From Schaalia sp. lx-260 (lineage in GTDB: Bacteria > Actinomycetota > Actinomycetes > Actinomycetales > Actinomycetaceae), in the NCBI RefSeq assembly GCF_021083645.1, contig NZ_JAJNRQ010000006.1, forward strand, positions 19,243 to 83,242: DNA of 64,000 nucleotides, given 5' to 3'. The stretch's first letter is position 1; each line of letters begins with the position of its first letter. Positions 43,983 through 53,328 of the stretch are shown here, piece after piece. The notes below the pieces were generated by a model. The model ran no database searches, was not told where the DNA came from, and worked only from the letters and a program-made list of their open reading frames with translations. Made by a program: the position numbers and the translations under genes.

Positions 43983-44060
43983 TTTCCTAGCCTATGCGTC
44001 TTTGTGCCTTCTTCGCCGGACTTTGCGTAAATTCTGACAAGATTCGATTAAATTAAAGAT

Positions 44061-45401
44061 ATGCCTGCTTCTTTTTCCACGTCATTACTTACTGACATGT
44101 ATGAGCTCACCATGCTCGATGCGACATTACGTTCAGGTGTTGCTGAGCGTCAATGTGTTTTTGAACTTTTTGGTCGTCGTCTGCCTGCCAGTCGACGTTT
44201 CGGCGTTGTCGCGGGAACTGGCCGTATTCTTGAGGCACTGGAGCGTTTTACTTTTGATTCTGACGACATTGAGTGGTTACGTGAACAGCAGATCGTGTCA
44301 GATTTGGCATTAGATTACCTTGAGTCTTTCCGTTTCACTGGCAATATATGGGGTTACGCGGAAGGCGAATGTTATTTCGCTGGTTCTCCTTTGCTGACTG
44401 TGGAAGGAACTTTCGCGCAATGCACTCTGCTTGAAACTTTGTTGCTGAGTATTTTGAATCATGATTGTGCTGTTGCCTCTGCTGCTTCGCGTATGACAAT
44501 TGCTGCACATGGTCGTCCATGTATGGATATGGGCGCGCGACGGGCACATGAACGTGCTGCTGTTTCTGCAGCGCGAGCGGCAGTAATCGGCGGCTTTGCG
44601 GGAACATCAAATCTGGAAGCCGCTAAACGTTACGGCATTAAGCCCATAGGGACAGCTGCGCATGCTTTTACTTTGATACATGACGGTGAGCGTCAAGCAT
44701 TCGATGCGCAAATCGCTTTACTTGGCAGCGATACGACACTTTTGGTTGATACGTACAATGTGACTGAAGGTGTACGTCACGCTGTCGAAGCTGCACGCGC
44801 TACTGGGCATGAATTAGGTGCTGTTCGTCTTGATTCAGGTGACTTAGTTGCCCAAGCATTTACAGTGCGCGGGCAATTGGATGCTATGGGAGCGACCTCA
44901 ACAAAGATCACAGTGACCAGTGACCTTGATGAGTACGCTATTGCTGCTTTAGGTGCGGCTCCCGTTGATTCTTATGGTGTGGGGACCAAGCTGGTGACCG
45001 GCTCAGGTGTTCCCACTGCGGCTTTGGTTTACAAAGTTGTTCTACGTGAAGGCTCTGATGGGAATATGTATCCTGTTGCGAAAAAGTCCCAGTCAAAATC
45101 CACGGTCGGTGGCCGTAAGTGGGCTGGGCGTGTCCTTGATAGTGAAGGCTACGCCAGTGAGGAAGTCCTTATCAGTGCTGATAGCGAATCATCTGCCCGA
45201 GCGAAGTTGGAAGAGCTTGGTGCACGACCTTTGCAGATTCCTCTGGTGACTCGCGGGCGTATCAATACGGATTTGTGGGGGCCGCAGGCTTTACAGCAGG
45301 CGCAGGAGCATCATATTCGTTCACGTAATGAGTTGCCGTACCATGCGTGGCGTTTATCTGAAGGTGAAGCGGCAATTCCTACTCGTTATCTTGCTCTCTG
45401 A
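44061..45401 (+). CDS. pncB: Nicotinate phosphoribosyltransferase
   Basis: 446-aa enzyme of the NAD salvage (Preiss-Handler) route: nicotinate + PRPP + ATP to nicotinate mononucleotide. N-terminal LLTDMYELTML and the FELFGRRLP, DMGARRAHE, GFAGTSN and VRLDSGD segments mark the family. It is divergent from clpS, the same association I recall for Rv1330c-Rv1331. Convergent with the helicase gene, with only 42 bases between. Confidence 0.94.
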   Translation: MPASFSTSLLTDMYELTMLDATLRSGVAERQCVFELFGRRLPASRRFGVVAGTGRILEALERFTFDSDDIEWLREQQIVSDLALDYLESFRFTGNIWGYAEGECYFAGSPLLTVEGTFAQCTLLETLLLSILNHDCAVASAASRMTIAAHGRPCMDMGARRAHERAAVSAARAAVIGGFAGTSNLEAAKRYGIKPIGTAAHAFTLIHDGERQAFDAQIALLGSDTTLLVDTYNVTEGVRHAVEAARATGHELGAVRLDSGDLVAQAFTVRGQLDAMGATSTKITVTSDLDEYAIAALGAAPVDSYGVGTKLVTGSGVPTAALVYKVVLREGSDGNMYPVAKKSQSKSTVGGRKWAGRVLDSEGYASEEVLISADSESSARAKLEELGARPLQIPLVTRGRINTDLWGPQALQQAQEHHIRSRNELPYHAWRLSEGEAAIPTRYLAL

Positions 45402-45443
45402 TTATCTGTACGGTCACGTGTGAGATTTTAGGGTTTCACGGTG

Positions 45444-47252
45444 TCAGTGACGGCCAACGAACCATTGTCTGAGTAATGCGATACGTGCTTGGATTTGTTC
45501 AGTGGTTGCTTGAGCAACTTCAGGGCCACCGCACCTGCGTCGTAGAGCCGCATGAATCGCAGCATGGGATTCACCTGAACGTCGTGCCCATGAGGATACT
45601 AAATGCGAAAGCTCTTTACGCTTAGCGGCACGAAGCCGATGATCGGAAATCCCTGAGTTCTGTTCACGTAGCTGAGCAGCTTTAGCCCGTTGACGCTGTT
45701 GCGCGAATTGTTCAGCTTGGCGTGCCCGTAACAAAGTGGTCACTTGCTCAGGTTCTAAAAGACCAGGGATACCTAAGTATTCTTGTTCTTCAACTGAACC
45801 GACCTCTGCTTCGCTCCCCCAGGCAGCTCCGTCAAAAAGCACTCCATCAAATTGTGCATCCGCGCCCAGTACCTCAAAAGTACCCAGCAGATCTGAGGAG
45901 GCTTTTTCTTCTTTTTGCGCAGCAGCAATCAGGCTATCTTCTGGTGACCATAGTCCGTCTTCTTCATGGCGTGGACGGTCGATAGCATGGTCGCGTTCGG
46001 CTTCCATCTGGCCTGCTAAATCCAGGAGAGGAAGAACAGAGGGGATGAATACGCTTGCGGTTTCTCCTCTGCGGCGAGCGCGTACAAAACGTCCGACGGC
46101 CTGCGCAAAAAATAAGGATGTGGATGTATTTGTCGCATAAACTCCCACTGCGAGGCGGGGAACGTCCACGCCTTCTGAGACCATGCGTACAGCAACCATC
46201 CATTGATCGGTAGATTCACGGAATGCGTCGATACGTTCAGAAGCATCAGCATCATCAGAGAGAACAACCGTCGCAGGTTTACCGACGATTTCACGCAGGT
46301 AGCGCGCGTAGGCGCGTGCGTGTTTTTGGTCTGAGGCGATAACCAGGCCACCGGCATCTGGCATTTGTCGTCGTACTTCAATTAAACGCTGATGAGCGGC
46401 TTGCAGGACTGAGCGTATCCATTCTCCTGAGGGGTCTAAGGCTGTTCTCCATGCTTGTTTCATGAGGTCACGGGTCAGTGGTTCCCCCAGACGAGCACTG
46501 TATTCATCACCTGCACGAGTGCGCCATGTCATTTGCCCTGAATAGGACATGAAAAGGACTGGTCGTACTACTCCGTCCTTTAATGCATGCCCGTAACCGT
46601 AGGTGTAGTCCGCGCGGCTGCGCCGTATTCCTTCGGTATCTTCCACGTACCGCACGAACGGTATCGGTGATGTGTCTGAACGAAAAGGGGTGCCGGTGAG
46701 GGCGAGGCGACGAGTTGCGTCTGTGAAGGCTTCGCGTACTCCGTCCCCCCATGAAAGCGCATCGCCTGCATGATGTATTTCGTCCAGGATAACGAGTGTT
46801 TTGTGCGTTCGGGTGCGCGCGCAGTGGACCAGAGGATTTGCGGCAACCTGCGCGTAGGTAACTGCGACACCGTCAAAATGTGATCCTGCGCGTCCTTGGG
46901 AGTTAGTGAAAGCCGGATCAATGTGGATACCGACACGCGCGGCGGCATCTGCCCATTGTGTTTTCAGGTGTTCTGTTGGGCATACGACGGTCACTTTTTC
47001 GACAATGCCGCGTCCCATAAGTTCCACAGCGACACGTAAAGCGAATGTTGTTTTTCCTGCTCCTGGCGTAGCAACTGCAAGAAAGTCTTGAGGGTCTGTT
47101 TCAAGGTATTTCTGTAGTGCTTCGGCTTGCCATGCACGGAGGTTCTGCGCTGTCCCCCATGGCGCACGATGTGGGAATGCAGGGGGCATTGAATGTGCGG
47201 CCGCAGATGAAGCATGAGAGGGGTGTGCAGACCGTTGAGGTGCTCGTGTCAC
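45444..47252 (-). CDS. Superfamily 2 DEAD/DEAH-box helicase
   Basis: 602-aa SF2 helicase of the actinobacterial DUF3039-linked type. Walker A ATPGAGKTT at 61-69, DEIH at 157-160, motif III LTGTPFRSD, and motif VI QAVGRFVRARRRGE in the second RecA domain; a charged coiled-coil-like C-terminus (about 500-580) follows. GTG start overlaps the DUF3039 stop as GTGA, so the two proteins are translationally coupled and may act together. Cellular role unknown, DNA repair or RNA remodelling are possible. Confidence 0.9.
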   Translation of the reverse strand: MTRAPQRSAHPSHASSAAAHSMPPAFPHRAPWGTAQNLRAWQAEALQKYLETDPQDFLAVATPGAGKTTFALRVAVELMGRGIVEKVTVVCPTEHLKTQWADAAARVGIHIDPAFTNSQGRAGSHFDGVAVTYAQVAANPLVHCARTRTHKTLVILDEIHHAGDALSWGDGVREAFTDATRRLALTGTPFRSDTSPIPFVRYVEDTEGIRRSRADYTYGYGHALKDGVVRPVLFMSYSGQMTWRTRAGDEYSARLGEPLTRDLMKQAWRTALDPSGEWIRSVLQAAHQRLIEVRRQMPDAGGLVIASDQKHARAYARYLREIVGKPATVVLSDDADASERIDAFRESTDQWMVAVRMVSEGVDVPRLAVGVYATNTSTSLFFAQAVGRFVRARRRGETASVFIPSVLPLLDLAGQMEAERDHAIDRPRHEEDGLWSPEDSLIAAAQKEEKASSDLLGTFEVLGADAQFDGVLFDGAAWGSEAEVGSVEEQEYLGIPGLLEPEQVTTLLRARQAEQFAQQRQRAKAAQLREQNSGISDHRLRAAKRKELSHLVSSWARRSGESHAAIHAALRRRCGGPEVAQATTEQIQARIALLRQWFVGRH

Positions 47253-47596
47253 GAGTTGGAGTCCCCTGAGGATGAACCGCCATCAGAAAATGGCCAGTTA
47301 CGCCCCTGTTTTCCCATGTTATCGCGTAAGGCTTTACAGGTGGGGCATACAGGGTAGCGTGAAGCGTCGCGGCTTGGAATCCATACTTTTCCGCATAGGG
47401 CTACGACTGGCTGTCCAGTCATCATTGATGAGTCTGCTTTATCACGACGAACAAAATGTGCGAAACGGTCGCCGTCGCCTGGCGCTTTTTCTTTTTGTGT
47501 TTCAGTGCGCTCTAAAAGCCCTGTTGACGATTGTGTTCCTGGACCTGCAGGAGTTGCAGGATTTTGTGGTGGTGTCGGTTCATCAAGTGGGCACAT
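47249..47596 (-). CDS. DUF3039 family protein
   Basis: 115-aa protein with a disordered N-terminus and a C-terminal core VVALCGKVWIPSRDASRYPVCPTC in outline, whose cysteines (CG..., CPTC) look like a zinc ribbon. Start 47596 is preferred: a further-out start at 47638 would fall within the nagB terminator stem. No ribosome site precedes this ATG, but TACAAT lies 6 bases before it, so a leaderless mRNA is possible. Coupled to the helicase by GTGA. Confidence 0.8.
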   Translation of the reverse strand: MCPLDEPTPPQNPATPAGPGTQSSTGLLERTETQKEKAPGDGDRFAHFVRRDKADSSMMTGQPVVALCGKVWIPSRDASRYPVCPTCKALRDNMGKQGRNWPFSDGGSSSGDSNS

Positions 47597-47623
47597 ACCG
47601 ACATTGTATGTGTTCTTGAAAAG

Positions 47624-47659
47624 ACTCGCCCGCAGCACAGGGGTGCGCTGCGGGCGAGT
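47624..47659 (-). terminator. nagB terminator
   Basis: Perfect 13-bp stem ACTCGCCCGCAGC/GCTGCGGGCGAGT with a 10-base loop, followed on the minus strand by CTTTTC, 15 bases after the nagB stop. Confidence 0.88.
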
Positions 47660-47674
47660 TCACGTATTTCCGCT

Positions 47675-48454
47675 TTAGAGAGGCAGTTGTTCTTTCTCCC
47701 ACACTTCGCGGTAGAAATCTTTCATGTCCAAACGTGAAGCTGCTGCTTCATCTAGCAAAACAATGGTGTTGTTGTGCATTTGGAGGATTGTTGCTGGCCA
47801 GCGTCCTGAGATTGGCCCTTCAACGAGTTCTTTCACGGCTTCTGCTTTATTTTCACCGGTAGCGATCATGAGGTTTTCACGAGCTTCCATGATGGTGCCC
47901 AGCCCTTGTGTGATGCAATGGGTTGGAACCGCATCAAGGTTGCCTTCAAAGAAGCGTGAGTTATCACGTCGTGTTTGTTCGGTGAGTACACCCACATGTG
48001 TACGTGAGCTCAATGAACCTGCTGGCTCGTTGAAACCAATATGGCCGTCAGAGCCTATTCCGAGGACTTGCAGGTCAATGCCACCGGCTGCACGGATTGC
48101 TTCGTCATATGCAGCGGCAGCGGCATGACTGTCGCCTGTCCAGGCATTTGGTCCGTGTGCTGCGCCTTCAGCAAAGTCAACGAGGTCTACGAGGTTGCGG
48201 TGAATGAAATTCGCATAGCCTTCGTAGTGGTCTTCAGGTAGCCCAATATATTCATCAAGGTTGTAGGAACTGACGTGGGCAAAGGATATGCGTCCTGCGT
48301 TATAGCGTTCAACAAGTTCAGCGTATAAGGGTAGTGGTGTTGAACCTGTCGCTAGTCCCAGAACAAAGTGAGGTTTACGTGTGTAAAGCGCTTCAATGCG
48401 GTCCGCGGCAACACGTGCAATAGTTTTTTCATCTGGAAGTATAGCAATACGCAT
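47675..48454 (-). CDS. nagB: Glucosamine-6-phosphate deaminase
   Basis: 259-aa enzyme converting glucosamine 6-phosphate to fructose 6-phosphate and ammonia, the entry of amino sugars into glycolysis. Motifs GLATGSTPLPLY, SSYNLDEYIGL (catalytic aspartate region), GIGSDGHIGFNEPAGSL with catalytic Asp/His, and the C-terminal LL DEAAAS part are all present. ATG 48454 has GGAG 8 bases upstream; a GTG nine bases earlier is less likely. It is a single-gene unit with its own terminator. Confidence 0.95.
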   Translation of the reverse strand: MRIAILPDEKTIARVAADRIEALYTRKPHFVLGLATGSTPLPLYAELVERYNAGRISFAHVSSYNLDEYIGLPEDHYEGYANFIHRNLVDLVDFAEGAAHGPNAWTGDSHAAAAAYDEAIRAAGGIDLQVLGIGSDGHIGFNEPAGSLSSRTHVGVLTEQTRRDNSRFFEGNLDAVPTHCITQGLGTIMEARENLMIATGENKAEAVKELVEGPISGRWPATILQMHNNTIVLLDEAAASRLDMKDFYREVWEKEQLPL

Positions 48455-48717
48455 GTGGCACACTCCTCGTCGTCGATAACTGCATTGCTGTCTTTAGCCT
48501 AGTACTTAGTTAGCCGGGGGGTAGGGAGAAAATAATCACTTACCTTCTGACAATCGTGTGACATATATTCCACATGGGGTCTTTTCCCTCTTTTCGCATG
48601 TCTTAATGCCCACATAGTGATGTTTTTCTTCAAAGAAAGGCAGGGACATAGGCCTAAAGGAACCCGGATGTAGCGGCTTTATATGTGCGCTGGTTTGCGT
48701 TACTTATCTGCATAAAA

Positions 48718-48753
48718 CACTGTGCTCGCTTTCGGTTAAAAGCGAGCACAGTG
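48718..48753 (-). terminator. HU gene terminator
   Basis: Perfect 15-bp stem CACTGTGCTCGCTTT/AAAGCGAGCACAGTG with loop CGGTTA, followed on the minus strand by TTTTATG; 20 bases after the HU stop. The remaining 260 bases up to nagB show no gene. Confidence 0.9.
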
Positions 48754-48772
48754 AAAGTATGGCAACAAGGAA

Positions 48773-49054
48773 TCAGGCAGAGACAGCCTTCTTCAAAGTG
48801 GAGCCAGCAGAGAGCTTGACACCAAAGCCTGCAGGAATCTGGATTTCTTCACCGGTGCGCGGGTTACGTCCCGTGCGGGCGGCGCGTTCCACACGCTCCA
48901 CAGCCAGAAGTCCGGTTACCTTAACAGCTTCGCCAGCGGCTAAGGACTCAACCAAGACATCCTGGAAAGCAGCGAGAGCAGCATCTGCCTGAACCTTGGT
49001 CAGACCAGTGCGTTCAGCAATCTTGGCAACAAGTTCGGTGCGGTTGACTGACAT
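48773..49054 (-). CDS. hup: HU-type nucleoid protein
   Basis: 93-aa single-domain HU/IHF-family protein that binds and bends DNA. It shows the helical N-terminal dimerisation part (VNRTELVAKIAERTGLTKVQADAAL in outline), the GLLAVERVERAARTGRNPRTGE beta-arm with the tip proline, and the VKLSAGSTLKKAV C-terminus. It lacks the Lys/Ala-rich tail of mycobacterial HupB. GAGG lies 7 bases before the ATG. Confidence 0.94.
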   Translation of the reverse strand: MSVNRTELVAKIAERTGLTKVQADAALAAFQDVLVESLAAGEAVKVTGLLAVERVERAARTGRNPRTGEEIQIPAGFGVKLSAGSTLKKAVSA

Positions 49055-49572
49055 GTCTAAACCTCATTCTGTTGATAGTCAAAGGCCACAGTGATGGCCA
49101 CAGATGAAAGAGTACGAAAAAGAGTGCTAGTTGTCAGATTTCTGCCCTATTTTTTAGTAATTTTGGCCGGTATTCCCGCATTTCGGACACACGGTATTTT
49201 TTTAGTAGTGCTTCGTCACATAAAAAGGCTGTGTGTAGGACCTGCTAGCGCATTCATCGTCGTGCAGATCTACATGCTTCATGCTGCTTTCAGGGGAGGC
49301 GTTGATGGGTGTGATGGTTCTTCTTTTCCCTGCATATGCCGGATTATTCAGGTCAGGCGAAGCTATCGACTCTATAAGTTCATTTCGACATACTTCTGCA
49401 AACTGGCAGGCCCTTGACAGATCGTTTCACTTTCATATGAGTACATGCTTACAGAGTTCTCATAAATACATCCGTACTCACCTCAGGAAAGGGTTCCTTT
49501 CTTGCGCTACGGGCTTTAGGCAGGCGTTCTGTGAGCCATTAATCCTTGTGTAGCTTTAGGCAAATAAAACAG
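49055..49572. other. Intergenic region between HU and rplL, no gene supported
   Basis: About 520 bases upstream of HU. A plus-strand frame of 108 codons (49091-49417) exists but has no ribosome site, irregular codon choice and no recognisable sequence. Near the HU start GGCCACAG is repeated directly (49084-49091 and 49096-49103), possibly a regulatory site. Confidence 0.4.
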
Positions 49573-49602
49573 TGGCCTAGGAACCGTGTAGTCCCTAGGC
49601 CA
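49573..49602 (-). terminator. rplJL terminator
   Basis: Perfect 9-bp stem TGGCCTAGG/CCTAGGCCA with a 12-base loop, followed on the minus strand by CTGTTTTATTTG, 46 bases after the rplL stop. Confidence 0.85.
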
Positions 49603-49648
49603 TTGTCAGGCAATCAGCGATATCAGTAAGGCACTGATATCTGAAGCA

Positions 49649-50032
49649 TCACTTGAGGGTAACTGTACCGCCAGCGGCTTCGATTTCAGCCTTAGCCTTT
49701 TCAGCGTCTTCCTTCTTTGCTGCATCAAAGACGGTTGAAGGTGCGCCGTCAACCAGGTCCTTGGCTTCCTTCAGACCGAGGCCGGTGAGAGCCTTAACAG
49801 CCTTGACGACAGCAATCTTCTTGTCGCCAGCGCTTTCGAGGACAACCTCGAATTCGGTCTTTTCTTCAGCAGCTTCAGCTTCAGCAGCTGCAGGAGCAGC
49901 AACTGCAACAGCGGCAGGAGCAGCAGCGGTAACGTCAAATACCTCTTCGAAGAGCTTCACGAACTCAGAGAGTTCAATGAGGGACATTTCCTTGAAAGAT
50001 TCGATAAGTTCTTCGTTGGAGAGCTTTGCCAT
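49649..50032 (-). CDS. rplL: 50S ribosomal protein L7/L12
   Basis: 127-aa stalk protein that recruits translation GTPases. N-terminal dimerisation part ([13 protein letters not shown]), an Ala/Val-rich flexible hinge (about 35-55), and the C-terminal domain [36 protein letters not shown] in outline. ATG 50032 is the usual family start; the ATG at 50041 directly abuts the AGGAAGG site and is unlikely. Second gene of the rplJL unit. Confidence 0.97.
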   Translation of the reverse strand: MAKLSNEELIESFKEMSLIELSEFVKLFEEVFDVTAAAPAAVAVAAPAAAEAEAAEEKTEFEVVLESAGDKKIAVVKAVKALTGLGLKEAKDLVDGAPSTVFDAAKKEDAEKAKAEIEAAGGTVTLK

Positions 50033-50127
50033 GAGTGGCATCCTTCCTCTTTGGCCTGCTAGGACAGCAGATTAGTTGTGAGATCCGCAGTGGATTCGGG
50101 AGAGTCCATGCGGGGCCTGTCACGTAG

Positions 50128-50649
50128 TCAGGCCGCTTCGCTCTGCTTTTCACGCAGGGCATCGATAGTGCGCACTGCCTTGGAGGGCAGAGCATTGAAT
50201 GCGTAGGCAGCCTGCGAAATCTTAGCCTTGAGGACACCTGCAGCCTTAGCAAGCAGGACTTCACGGGATTCAAGATCAGCAAGTTTCTTTACTGCTTCCG
50301 CGGACAGTTGCGAACCGTCCATCGCACCAGACTTCACGACTAGTGCGGGGTTTTCCTTGGCAAAATCACGCAATGCTTTGGCGGCTTCCACAGGATCGCC
50401 AGAAACAAAAGCAATAGCTGTTGGACCATTCAGGTCTTCGGCCAAGAAGTCAAGACCGACTTCCCGAGCCGCCAGCGTCGCCAGCGTGTTCTTCACCACG
50501 GCGTAGTTCGCGTTGGAGCCCAAACCACGACGGAGCTGCTTGAGCTGCGCCACAGTTAGGCCGCGATATTCGGTGAGCAAAACGGCATCAGACGCGCGGA
50601 AACGCTCCACGAGTTCAGCAACCGCTGCTACCTTGTCAGACCTCGCCAT
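50128..50649 (-). CDS. rplJ: 50S ribosomal protein L10
   Basis: 173-aa L10, base of the ribosomal stalk that binds 23S rRNA and L7/L12 dimers. Family core: VAAVAELVERF, VLLTEYRGLTVAQLKQLRR, NYAVVKNTLATLA, GPTAIAF. Start 50649 is fixed by GGAGG 4 bases upstream. The leader upstream contains an intrinsic-terminator-like hairpin with six T's, a probable attenuator for autoregulation by L10/L12. Confidence 0.96.
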   Translation of the reverse strand: MARSDKVAAVAELVERFRASDAVLLTEYRGLTVAQLKQLRRGLGSNANYAVVKNTLATLAAREVGLDFLAEDLNGPTAIAFVSGDPVEAAKALRDFAKENPALVVKSGAMDGSQLSAEAVKKLADLESREVLLAKAAGVLKAKISQAAYAFNALPSKAVRTIDALREKQSEAA

Positions 50650-50682
50650 GGTCCTCCTTCCAGTTATGTACCGCCAGACGTG

Positions 50683-50712
50683 AAAAAACCCGACACGCAG
50701 GATCGTGTCGGG
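50683..50712 (-). promoter_or_regulatory. L10 leader attenuator hairpin upstream of rplJ
   Basis: Perfect 9-bp stem CCCGACACG/CGTGTCGGG (50689-50712) with a 6-base loop, followed in the direction of rplJ by six T's (50688-50683), 34 bases before the rplJ start. It has the form of an intrinsic terminator inside a leader, as in L10-regulated operons. Confidence 0.75.
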
Positions 50713-51052
50713 CACAAAAGTCCACTTTACCTGAAAAGGTAATTCACTCACCTGCGTCGGAAGCATTCGCACTTGGCTTCAGTTTCCTGAAGATCCGACG
50801 GTCTTCGGCACTTAGAAGTCTATCTGACATATTTTCGTAAGCCAAACAGAAAGCCTGTGTATTCGCCCACTCGCTCCCCTATGAAGCCCCTCATATTAGA
50901 GGCTCTCGTACTGCCCTTAAGGTACGCCCAAAAAAATTCCCCTCGCATGTGCTACGAGCAAATTCACGAACAAAATCATTTTTTGGCCGCAGAAAATTCG
51001 CGTGCTTCCGCTCATGCAGGTAAATAGTTTTCATTCTTTTGGGGAAAAAGAC
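50713..51052. other. rplJ upstream region, no gene seen
   Basis: About 340 bases between the rplKA terminator and the attenuator. No coding frame is supported. It should hold the rplJ promoter and the proximal L10 leader, including the part that would fold around the L10/L12 binding site (about 50713-50800). Confidence 0.45.
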
Positions 51053-51084
51053 TGTCGCCCTGCTCATATGCGAGCAGGGCGACA
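51053..51084 (-). terminator. rplKA terminator
   Basis: Perfect 13-bp stem TGTCGCCCTGCTC/GAGCAGGGCGACA with a 6-base loop, followed on the minus strand by GTCTTTTTCC, 21 bases after the rplA stop. Confidence 0.9.
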
Positions 51085-51105
51085 ACACATCAGTTTGCCA
51101 ATACC

Positions 51106-51822
51106 TCAGGAGGCATCTGCAGAGGCAAGATTACGTGTCTTGGTGATATCTAACGGAATACCCGGTCCCATGGTAGTGGAAACGGTTCCTTTAGAAATGT
51201 AACGGCCTTTTGCGCTTGCAGGCTTCAAACGCAGTACTTCTTCAAGAACCGCAGCATAGTTCTCAGCCAGCTGAGTTGCTTCGAAGGAGGACTTACCCAC
51301 AATGAAAGCCAAGTTCGCGTGCTTGTCCACACGGAACTCAATACGGCCACCCTTGATTTCACGCACAGCCTTAGCAACATCCATGGTCACAGTGCCGGTC
51401 TTGGGGTTTGGCATCAAACCGCGAGGACCAAGGACACGGCCCAAGCGACCAACTTTACCCATGAGATCAGGGGTAGCAACAGCTACGTCAAAATCGGTGT
51501 AGCCCTTAGCTACCTTTTCAATCAGCTCATCGCCGCCAACTTCATCTGCGCCAGCGTCAATTGCTTCCTGTGCACGCTCGCCTACGGCAAAGACCAAGAC
51601 CCGAGAGGTCTTACCGGTGCCGTGCGGCAAGGAAACAGTGCCACGAACCATCTGGTCCGCTTTACGAGGATCAACACCCAGTCGAAGTACAACCTCAACG
51701 GTGGAATCAAACTTGGTGACGGTGGTTTCTTTTGCCAATTGCATGGCAGCAAGCGGGGCATAAATTTCGCCAGCGTGAATCTTTTCCGCCGCTGCGCGGT
51801 AGCCCTTAGAGCGCTTCGTCAT
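51106..51822 (-). CDS. rplA: 50S ribosomal protein L1
   Basis: 238-aa L1 stalk protein, also a translational repressor of its own operon in many bacteria. Characteristic parts are [36 protein letters not shown] in outline, [34 protein letters not shown], and the C-terminal [11 protein letters not shown]. It lies 70 bases downstream of rplK and ends at a strong terminator. Confidence 0.97.
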   Translation of the reverse strand: MTKRSKGYRAAAEKIHAGEIYAPLAAMQLAKETTVTKFDSTVEVVLRLGVDPRKADQMVRGTVSLPHGTGKTSRVLVFAVGERAQEAIDAGADEVGGDELIEKVAKGYTDFDVAVATPDLMGKVGRLGRVLGPRGLMPNPKTGTVTMDVAKAVREIKGGRIEFRVDKHANLAFIVGKSSFEATQLAENYAAVLEEVLRLKPASAKGRYISKGTVSTTMGPGIPLDITKTRNLASADAS

Positions 51823-51892
51823 TCTGCTTCTTCTCCTTGCAGTCGTGGTTTTCCGGGCAGCGCCTGCCCTACCACAGGGGTTTTACGGTCGA

Positions 51893-52324
51893 TTAGTCTT
51901 CCACCACAATGCCCATGGAACGGGCAGTGCCGGCGATGATCTTTGCAGCAGCATCAATGTCATTCGCATTTAGGTCAACAAGTTTGGCCTGAGCGATTTC
52001 ACGAACCTGCGCGTCGGTGATCTTACCGACCTTTTCAGTGTTCGGACGACCTGAACCCTTCTGCAAACCAGCAGCCTTCTTGATCATTTCTGAGGCCGGT
52101 GGTGTCTTAAGGACGAAGGTGAATGAACGGTCCTCGTACACGGTAATTTCAACCGGAACGATAGAACCACGCTGCGATTCAGTTGCAGCGTTGTATGCCT
52201 TCGTAAATTCAACAATGTTGACGCCGTGCTGGCCCAGTGCGGGACCGACCGGCGGTGCAGGAGTGGCGCTACCAGCCGCGATTTGCAGCTTGATAAGGCC
52301 AGTGACCTTTTTCTTCGGTGCCAT
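51893..52324 (-). CDS. rplK: 50S ribosomal protein L11
   Basis: 143-aa L11, part of the GTPase-associated centre; needed for RelA activation. Family N-terminus [34 protein letters not shown] in outline and the C-terminal rRNA-binding [11 protein letters not shown] 52324 is the standard start (MAPKKK); the longer frame is not used. Order nusG-rplK-rplA is the usual one. Confidence 0.97.
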   Translation of the reverse strand: MAPKKKVTGLIKLQIAAGSATPAPPVGPALGQHGVNIVEFTKAYNAATESQRGSIVPVEITVYEDRSFTFVLKTPPASEMIKKAAGLQKGSGRPNTEKVGKITDAQVREIAQAKLVDLNANDIDAAAKIIAGTARSMGIVVED

Positions 52325-52459
52325 TTTTCGGGTCTTTCTTTGTATTTCCGCGTTGCAGCGAATACTGCAACGTCGTGTGACGGGCACAATGCGCCCAAAT
52401 CACACAGACTGTGATTCTAAACCTCTCAGTGCCACTTCCCCAAGTCTAGGTGTGACACT

Positions 52460-53239
52460 TCACTTCTCAAGCTTTTGAACTTGGTCAAAACCAAGTTCCA
52501 GAGGAGTCTCACGTTCAAAGATCGTCACCAGAACTTTCAGTTTCTGAGTTTCCGGCATGATCTCTGAAATAGTGGCTGTCATCGTTTCAAATGGACCATC
52601 TGTCACTGTGACGATCTCACCCACTTCGTAGGCAACACGCACATGCTGAACCGGTGCAGGACCATTCTTGGCCTGTGTAGCTGCAGCTTCAAGAACATTC
52701 GGTGTCAGCAAAGCGACAACCTCATCAATCGACAAAGGAACAGGATGGTGTTGATCGCCTACGAAACCGGTCACCGCAGGAGTATCTTTCACCACACGGT
52801 ATGACGCTTCATTGAAATCCATACATACAATGACGTATCCAGGAATTTGAACGCGGCGTACACGCTTCTTCGCTGTTCCACGGTATTCCATCACGTATTC
52901 GTCAGGTACTTCAACAGCGAAAATGGAATCTTCCATATTCTGTGTTGCAATACGCTGTTCAAGATTCGTTTTTACTTTACGTTCATGCCCAGAGTAGGTG
53001 TGAAGCACATACCAGTCACCGGGCATACGGTAAAGGTCTTGACGCAGTTTTTCGATTGGATCGACCTCTGCCGCAGACGCAACCTCTTGCGTATCCTCGT
53101 TGACAGATTCTGTAGTCAGTTCAGCGTCACCAGTGACGGTGGCATCTGCTTGCACAGCATTTTCAGTATCAGTTGCTTCTTGCGCAGCCATGATGTCTTC
53201 TTCTGTTTCAACAGCGGGAGTGGTGATGTCCTCGCTCAT
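52460..53239 (-). CDS. nusG: Transcription termination/antitermination factor NusG
   Basis: 259-aa NusG. An acidic disordered N-terminus of about 80 residues, common in actinobacteria, precedes the NGN domain ([21 protein letters not shown] onwards) with the [10 protein letters not shown] part, and a C-terminal KOW domain ([19 protein letters not shown]). Start 53239 is set by GGAGGAATGTC. A terminator-like hairpin separates it from secE. Confidence 0.96.
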   Translation of the reverse strand: MSEDITTPAVETEEDIMAAQEATDTENAVQADATVTGDAELTTESVNEDTQEVASAAEVDPIEKLRQDLYRMPGDWYVLHTYSGHERKVKTNLEQRIATQNMEDSIFAVEVPDEYVMEYRGTAKKRVRRVQIPGYVIVCMDFNEASYRVVKDTPAVTGFVGDQHHPVPLSIDEVVALLTPNVLEAAATQAKNGPAPVQHVRVAYEVGEIVTVTDGPFETMTATISEIMPETQKLKVLVTIFERETPLELGFDQVQKLEK

Positions 53240-53291
53240 GACATTCCTCCTGAGTGTCTGGGTAGGGCAATCGCGGGCGCCCGTAGAAGAA

Positions 53292-53319
53292 ACCCGCCTG
53301 CAGTTTCCTGCCGGCGGGT
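53292..53319 (-). terminator. Hairpin between secE and nusG (possible attenuator)
   Basis: Seven-bp stem ACCCGCC/GGCGGGT with an inner CAG/CTG-type pairing, followed on the minus strand by TTTCTTCT. It lies between the secE stop and the nusG start, where the two genes are expected to be co-transcribed, so partial termination is likely rather than full. Confidence 0.5.
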
Positions 53320-53328
53320 CTTTCGGGA

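Noticed and set aside
49091..49417. Plus-strand 108-codon frame between HU and rplL
   Set aside because: No ribosome site, no recognisable sequence, irregular composition, and it overlaps the HU promoter region.
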